In this document: piece by piece, positions 59,778 to 64,000 of the stretch
Numbering within the stretch: the stretch's first letter is position 1
How the letters are laid out: each line of letters opens with the position of its first letter
DNA from: Hyphomicrobium sp. MC1
GTDB taxonomy: Bacteria > Pseudomonadota > Alphaproteobacteria > Rhizobiales > Hyphomicrobiaceae
Direction: 5' to 3'
DNA: 64,000 nucleotides
Assembly (NCBI RefSeq): GCF_000253295.1
Contig: NC_015717.1
Span: 1,178,001 to 1,242,000, forward strand
Program-made: the position numbers and the translations under genes
Notes under the pieces: model-generated
Database searches by the model: none
The model's input: the letters and a program-made list of their open reading frames with translations, nothing else
What the model was told of the DNA's origin: nothing

Positions 59778-60938
59778 CTATTTCTCGAATTCTTTGTACA
59801 GTGTTTTCATGACTTCCAGCGTGGCCTCGTCCACTTTCTGGCCGCCGATATTGCTCGTCACCACGATGGCGAGATCGTGATCTGGGTCGACTGCGATGGA
59901 CGCAAAGTTCAGACCGTTAGAGCCATTGTGCGTGAGGATCGGTTTTTCCGTCCAGTCGAATTTTGAAAGTCCCCAGCCGAGCGCGTAGGCTCCAGATTTC
60001 GGCGTGCCGGGCTTTGGATTCTTTATCTCCATCGTGACGGCCGGCGCCTCCAAGATTTTCAGCGTCTCGGGTGTCACCAGGGCCGGGCCGCGCTTGCCGC
60101 CGCCTGCAATCCATCCAGCCCAGGTCGCGAAGTCCTTGATGCTCATATGTGCCAGCCCGGCTGGACCGAGAGAAGCCGGCAGATCTGCGCTTTCGCCCCA
60201 TGCCATCGGTGTGATCTCGCCATCGGCCTCGATGCGATGGCCGACCGGCGCGTCGTAGAGGCCAAATGTTGCTTGAGCGCCGAGGCCCGCCGTCGACAGT
60301 CCGAGCGGTTCGTAAATCCGCTCGTACATCAGACGCTCCCAAGGTTTGCCCGCCGCTTTTTCGATCATCGCTCCGGCGGTGATGTAGCCGAGGTTCGAAT
60401 ATTGAAACTTGCCGGATGCCGGAAAGCTCGGGTCGTGCTTCGAACCCCAGGCGTCGATCATGTGTAGACGCCAGTCCTTGAGCGTGTGCTCGTAGGCGTC
60501 AGCGCTGAAATAAAGTTTGCCGATTTCTTCATTGTCAGTCGGTATGCCGCTCGTATGCGAGAGCAACTCTTTCAGCGTGATGGCAGCGAACTTCGGCTTG
60601 AGATTGGGAAGATCGGAGCCCAGAACCTCTCCAATGGTCGAATTCCAACTCAGTTTGCCTTCTTCTACCATCATCGCCGCGAGGGTTGCGGTCATGGCCT
60701 TGGTGTCGGATCCGAGGTGATAGCGGTCATCGATCGTGACCGGAATTGTCGTCTCCGCCACACGCACGCCTACCGCGCCAACTGCTACGAGCTTTCCATC
60801 TTTAACGACCGCTGCCGCGAGCGACGGGAGTGCATATTTTGTACGGATCGGGTCAAGCAGCGCATCGAGTGAAGTTTCGGCACGGGCGGTTACTGCAAAC
60901 AGAAGGGAGGCAGCAAGAAAGACGAACGGCATACGCAT
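59778..60938 (-). CDS. Exported serine hydrolase (class C beta-lactamase family)
   Basis: 386 residues with a signal peptide ('VFLAASLLFAVTARA'). The penicillin-binding fold motifs are Ser77-x-x-Lys80 ('HLGSDTKAMT'), 'YSNLGY' (Tyr-x-Asn) and 'HNGSNG' in place of KTG. Members act as esterases, D-aminopeptidases or peptidases and only some as beta-lactamases; the substrate is open. Confidence 0.88.
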   Translation of the reverse strand: MRMPFVFLAASLLFAVTARAETSLDALLDPIRTKYALPSLAAAVVKDGKLVAVGAVGVRVAETTIPVTIDDRYHLGSDTKAMTATLAAMMVEEGKLSWNSTIGEVLGSDLPNLKPKFAAITLKELLSHTSGIPTDNEEIGKLYFSADAYEHTLKDWRLHMIDAWGSKHDPSFPASGKFQYSNLGYITAGAMIEKAAGKPWERLMYERIYEPLGLSTAGLGAQATFGLYDAPVGHRIEADGEITPMAWGESADLPASLGPAGLAHMSIKDFATWAGWIAGGGKRGPALVTPETLKILEAPAVTMEIKNPKPGTPKSGAYALGWGLSKFDWTEKPILTHNGSNGLNFASIAVDPDHDLAIVVTSNIGGQKVDEATLEVMKTLYKEFEK

Positions 60939-61125
60939 CAGGGCACTCCAGCTTTCGGTGAAACATAGCCCGTTTCAGGACGGAGTGTCTCAACGGCCGG
61001 CTGTTCGTGACGGATTTGGTTGAGCTGCCGTTAAATTTTTGGCCGCCGACGTACTTACCGGGTGGATGGTACAACTCTAATTCGCCGACGGTTTCAGTAC
61101 CTCAGTTTGGCGACATGGTTTTTGA

Positions 61126-61470
61126 ATGCAGATGATTGCAATAACACGATTTTTCGATCGTCTTTGTTTGGATCGGCATTTTGCCAAAGATGCGTCTGGC
61201 GACACCGTGCTATTTCCCTTTGCTCGAACAGGGCGCGGCTATGTATTGACTGCAGACAAAGAAACCGGCGTCCGATGGGCACTGCGCGTTCAGATTATTG
61301 CCTCGTGGATTGCCATGCTTTCGTTCTGCATTCTCGGCGTGTGGATGACGATATCCAGCGAGAAGCAGGCATGGCACGATTGGCTTACGATCATGTCGTG
61401 GTTTGCCTTTATCACGGCGTACTTGATCTATTCGCGTTTCAGCCTTGTTCGCGGTCTTGCGCGGGCGTGA
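61126..61470 (+). CDS. Small membrane protein
   Basis: 114 residues. Two membrane segments ('VQIIASWIAMLSFCILGVWM' and 'LTIMSWFAFITAYLIYSRF') follow a soluble 50-residue start. Not recognised. Confidence 0.65.
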   Translation: MQMIAITRFFDRLCLDRHFAKDASGDTVLFPFARTGRGYVLTADKETGVRWALRVQIIASWIAMLSFCILGVWMTISSEKQAWHDWLTIMSWFAFITAYLIYSRFSLVRGLARA

Positions 61471-61531
61471 TGAGGTGCGCTGCGCCGACACGCCTCACCG
61501 AATGTAGACATAGTATTTCGCTGCCCTATCT

Positions 61532-61891
61532 CTATTTAGGCGGCGGACGATTTTTCAGACTCATGATGTAGGCGATAACGTCGTTACGGTCGTCCGCATG
61601 CAGTACGAAATTCGGCATCGTGGGATGAGATGTGTCCAGCCACACAGCGAGTGCACGTCCGCTCATGCCAGACGTTTGAGCGACACTCGTGAAAGAGGGG
61701 GCATCGGCATTGGGTGATTTCGGATTTCCGAAGTCTATCGCATGACACTCAGTGCAGTGCTTCGCGGCGAAATTGTATCCCTGTCGCGCGTCGCCGATCT
61801 CCTGGCTGTCGACAGCCGATGGCGTTGAGACTGCGGCGAGCATTGCAGCCGTGGCGAGCCCTCGCATCGTTTTGGAATGCAACTGATGCAT
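61532..61891 (-). CDS. Small exported c-type cytochrome
   Basis: 119 residues with a very strong GGAGGAGA site, and a signal peptide ('GLATAAMLAAVSTPSAV'). One haem motif 'HCTECHA' and a distal Met in 'HPTMPNFVL', as in class I cytochromes, ending 'DVIAYIMSLKNR'. It lies 26 bp downstream of a second cytochrome on the same strand. Confidence 0.9.
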   Translation of the reverse strand: MHQLHSKTMRGLATAAMLAAVSTPSAVDSQEIGDARQGYNFAAKHCTECHAIDFGNPKSPNADAPSFTSVAQTSGMSGRALAVWLDTSHPTMPNFVLHADDRNDVIAYIMSLKNRPPPK

Positions 61892-61917
61892 GCGGCTTCT
61901 CCTCCGTCCATGTTCTC

Positions 61918-62343
61918 TTATTTCTCGGTTCGAAGTGACATGATGTAGCCGGTGAGATCTCGGATCTCGATGCGCGTCAAATTAAGATTGGGCATCGGCG
62001 GGTGTGGCCGCGTAAGCCACGTAGCGAGATGGTCCAGTGTTTGTCCCGGTTGATTGGCGATACCGGCAAACGTCGGAACATCGCTAGGGACCGGAGCGTT
62101 CGCCGGTTCTCCAATCAAATGACAGGACGTGCACAGCTTGCGCGCGAGATTGTTTCCGTTCTCGATGTCGGGATGTTTAGATTCCGCTTTGCCGGGCTCT
62201 TCTTTCAAGTTCGGCGGCGCATCCATCTGCTGTGCCAAAGCTGAAATCGACAGCGGAGCCGTACAGCCAAACGCAATGACCGCAAATGCCAAAGCTTTAG
62301 TCGCAAAAGTTCGCGTCGTACGTATCGCCGATTTCGCCGTCAT
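61918..62343 (-). CDS. Small exported c-type cytochrome
   Basis: 141 residues from ATG 62343. Signal peptide ('ALAFAVIAFGCTAPLSISA'), one haem motif 'LCTSCHLIG', distal Met in 'HPPMPNLNL', ending 'DLTGYIMSLRTEK'. The same 'HP-x-MPN ... YIMSLR/K' ending is seen in the downstream gene, so the two probably arose by duplication. Divergent from a third cytochrome. Confidence 0.9.
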   Translation of the reverse strand: MTAKSAIRTTRTFATKALAFAVIAFGCTAPLSISALAQQMDAPPNLKEEPGKAESKHPDIENGNNLARKLCTSCHLIGEPANAPVPSDVPTFAGIANQPGQTLDHLATWLTRPHPPMPNLNLTRIEIRDLTGYIMSLRTEK

Positions 62344-62441
62344 CTTGCCCCTCAAAATCCATTGTTCGAAATCAATACGATTGTGACATCGGTGCGCTAG
62401 GTCATGAATTGACGAAGCGCAAATTGGCCGGGTGGGCAGAG
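62344..62441. promoter_or_regulatory. Divergent promoter region between cytochrome genes
   Basis: 98 bp between the leftward pair of cytochromes and the rightward one. The region is short enough for shared control; no single consensus stands out. Confidence 0.4.
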
Positions 62442-62801
62442 ATGATTTATTTGAGTGCGGATTGTCGTGCATTGATGCTGGCGCTGGGCTTCGTCTTTGT
62501 AGTGTCGAGCGGCGCAAGCGCAAGCGCGGATGAGCAAGAGGCGGCTAAGGGCTTGGCGATCCTGCAAAAGAACTGCGCGCGTTGTCATGCGCTGGGATTG
62601 ACGGAAAAGAGCCCGCACGCTCAAGCGCCGCCGTTTCGCGATATCGTCAATCGCTATCCTGTTGAGGATCTCGAGGAATCGCTGGCGGAAGGCATTATGT
62701 CGGGTCATCCCGATATGCCCGAGTTCAGCTTCGATCCGGACCAGATTGGGTGGATCATCGCCTACCTCAATAGCCTGAAAGCCAAGGAAAAAGGTAACTA
62801 G
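62442..62801 (+). CDS. Small exported c-type cytochrome
   Basis: 119 residues from ATG 62442 (GGGTGG upstream; TTG 62409 is in frame). Signal peptide ('LMLALGFVFVVSSGASASA'), haem motif 'NCARCHALG', distal Met in 'HPDMPEFSF', ending 'GWIIAYLNSLKAK'. Third cytochrome of the cluster; likely electron carriers to a periplasmic enzyme not encoded here. Confidence 0.9.
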   Translation: MIYLSADCRALMLALGFVFVVSSGASASADEQEAAKGLAILQKNCARCHALGLTEKSPHAQAPPFRDIVNRYPVEDLEESLAEGIMSGHPDMPEFSFDPDQIGWIIAYLNSLKAKEKGN

Positions 62802-62907
62802 ACGGCTTTTTTTAACGCTGCATCCGTAAGCAGAAGGCCGCCGTGGCCTTCGGTCGCCGATCGGTGTGGAACAGCCCCGCATGTGGGCGCGTTGGCCTTT
62901 GTAGTTA

Positions 62908-62936
62908 GGGCGCGCAAAAAAAAAGCCAGCGCGCCC
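62908..62936 (+). promoter_or_regulatory. 5' UTR hairpin with oligo-A loop
   Basis: GGGCGCGC (62908-62915) pairs perfectly with GCGCGCCC (62929-62936). The loop starts with nine A residues. It lies 18 bases before the ATG of the next gene and just upstream of its GGAGG site, so it could set mRNA stability or translation. Confidence 0.5.
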
Positions 62937-62954
62937 AGGACATGGAGGACTTCG

Positions 62955-63248
62955 ATGAAGAGGACATTTGTCGCTATCATCGGCGCGGTTTCCATCGCGG
63001 CGTTCGCGGCGCCTATTGCGCACGCGGATTCCATTAGTGGTGTCGAAGGCGCCCGCGCCAAAGAGCGCCAGGGCCGCTATCTCAATCGCAGCGACCGCGA
63101 GCATCTTCGCCGTTACGGTAACAACGACGACTACGGTTGGCGCGGACGCTATCGCTACTATGATGATGGCTATGACGACTATGATGACGGCCCCGGTGGC
63201 GTGAGCGTTTATGTCGGCCCTGGTGGCGTTGGCGTTTACGGTTACTGA
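62955..63248 (+). CDS. Small secreted protein of the VExARA...LRRYG type
   Basis: 97 residues from ATG 62955 with GGAGG upstream. Signal peptide ('FVAIIGAVSIAAFAAPIAHA'), then 'SISGVEGARAKERQG', 'DREHLRRYG' and an Asp/Tyr/Gly-rich tail. Shares its core with the protein at 50925-51191. Function unknown. Confidence 0.7.
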   Translation: MKRTFVAIIGAVSIAAFAAPIAHADSISGVEGARAKERQGRYLNRSDREHLRRYGNNDDYGWRGRYRYYDDGYDDYDDGPGGVSVYVGPGGVGVYGY

Positions 63249-63600
63249 TCGCTGACGATAGAATCTCAAAACGCGTGAGGCGAGCGGGTAGACAATCCTG
63301 CGACGCCTTGCGCGCCTTTGCAAAAGGCGGGGACAATTTTCTTAAATCGTTGTTGGAGCCAACTGGCGTCTGCCGGGGCCTATAAGCACGTCCCCCAAAA
63401 AAGTTCCGCCCACAGCGCTGAAAATATCGGCTTTTGACGCGAAAATACGCAGTTTTTCGCTGCTTTATTGCGGCGGATATTTCCTCTGAGATCGTTTCAA
63501 AACGTATGCGGCGAGTATCTCTGTATCGCCGTGCAATCGCAGCGGCTTGGTGGGTGTCAAGCTGCGTCATTCGCAATCAAACCGAAGGAGAGACCTCGGG
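63249..63600. other. 352-bp intergenic region
   Basis: No gene. A minus-strand GGAAC motif followed by T and G runs (near 63395-63410) was noted, but the expected partner -10 element is missing. The right end holds the AAGGAGAG site of the next gene. Confidence 0.45.
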
Positions 63601-63903
63601 ATGAAACGTCTCGCACTTATTTGTTTAATGGCAATCGGAACGGCCATCGGCGGCACGGCAGTGTCAGCCGCGCCTGCATCGACTAGCCTTGCCGGCATCG
63701 GAAAAGCACAGAGCGGCGTTGAGCTTGTTCGGCATAAACGCGGACACTGGAAACGCAATCGCCATTATCGCCACAACAATTGGCACCATCGGAGTCACTG
63801 GCGGCACAATCGCTATCGTGGTTGGCATCGCTATCATCGCCGTCCGTGGAACTGGCGTTCGCGCGGTTGTGTGATCATCGGACCGGTTTGGATGTGCCCA
63901 TAA
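63601..63903 (+). CDS. Small secreted His/Arg/Trp-rich protein
   Basis: 100 residues from ATG 63601, with AAGGAGAG upstream. Signal peptide ('LALICLMAIGTAIGGTAVSA') then a stretch of His, Arg, Trp and Asn ('KRGHWKRNRHYRHNNWHHRS') ending 'RGCVIIGPVWMCP'. The His density would allow metal binding; function unknown. A strong terminator follows. Confidence 0.75.
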   Translation: MKRLALICLMAIGTAIGGTAVSAAPASTSLAGIGKAQSGVELVRHKRGHWKRNRHYRHNNWHHRSHWRHNRYRGWHRYHRRPWNWRSRGCVIIGPVWMCP

Positions 63904-63943
63904 GAGACGCTTGCGTCGCAATGATCGACTGCGTTTTTGTGGA

Positions 63944-63972
63944 AGAGCCGGGCGCCCGTCCGGCTCTTTTTT
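63944..63972 (+). terminator. Strong intrinsic terminator
   Basis: AGAGCCGG (63944-63951) pairs perfectly with CCGGCTCT (63960-63967), followed by TTTTT. Confidence 0.9.
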
Positions 63973-64000
63973 ATGCGAGTTCTCTCGGTGCCTGCCGTGA

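Noticed and set aside
63395..63425. EcfG-type stress promoter (GGAAC...CGTT) on the minus strand
   Set aside because: GGAAC is present but no CGTT lies 16-17 bases downstream, and no minus-strand gene follows.
1..64000. CRISPR array
   Set aside because: No regularly spaced identical repeats with unique spacers were seen; the repeats found are tandem protein repeats, gene junctions or tRNA relics.

Overview
The window looks like a chromosome segment of a GC-rich alphaproteobacterium of the Hyphomicrobiales, probably close to Hyphomicrobium. Support comes from the sigma-54 driven glnB-glnA pair, an EipA/DUF1134 protein, DUF1489, DUF1269, a FixJ-type receiver, and many tiny secreted Gly/Tyr/Trp/His-rich proteins. 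The genus is an inference from gene content only.

Layout. (1) 1-14018 is the right part of a prophage with a P22-like virion-gene order. It runs from the end of a DNA-stabilisation protein (gp10-like), through two small virion proteins and three ejection-type proteins of about 200, 407 and 699 aa, to a DUF2793 tail fibre. A lysis cassette follows: GH24 endolysin with a C-terminal membrane segment, then an overlapping i-spanin/o-spanin pair. Next come a large ADP-ribosyltransferase-fold protein and an accessory region of small regulators with divergent promoters. The element ends at the 3' half of a tRNA-Leu(GAG) gene (13959-14018), taken as the attachment site, followed by two more decayed tRNA-3'-end-like copies. 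Terminase, portal, capsid and integrase are not in the window and would lie to the left.

(2) 14.3-23 kb: a small secreted Cys/Trp repeat protein, an RND efflux adaptor-permease pair, a GntP-type permease with a patatin-like lipase, a repeat-containing secreted protein and an AraC regulator. (3) 23.3-37.6 kb: a candidate structured ncRNA with a strong terminator, a lone receiver protein, the periplasmic protease HtrA/DegP, envelope and stress proteins, a NodB-type deacetylase, a GNAT acetyltransferase, several proteins of unknown function, a HisC-like aminotransferase, and a TetR-MFS divergent pair with two matching operators. (4) 37.6-48 kb: glnA-glnB under a sigma-54 promoter, NAD(P)HX repair enzyme, thioesterases, a TPR protein, DNA photolyase, an L,D-transpeptidase and an EipA-like protein. 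(5) 48-64 kb: small secreted or membrane proteins, MsrB, DUF72, a TonB/TolA-like protein, two microproteins (39 and 43 aa), a membrane diguanylate cyclase with an altered I-site, an SDR, a Tat-exported beta-carbonic anhydrase, a bactofilin, a serine hydrolase, three small c-type cytochromes around one divergent promoter region, and further small secreted proteins.

The chromosomal part is mostly envelope, efflux and stress housekeeping with central nitrogen control. The least explained signals are the prophage accessory region (ADP-ribosyltransferase-fold protein, serine-recombinase-like protein without its nucleophile, duplicated gene junctions), the tRNA-relic array, and the ncRNA at 23.37-23.48 kb.
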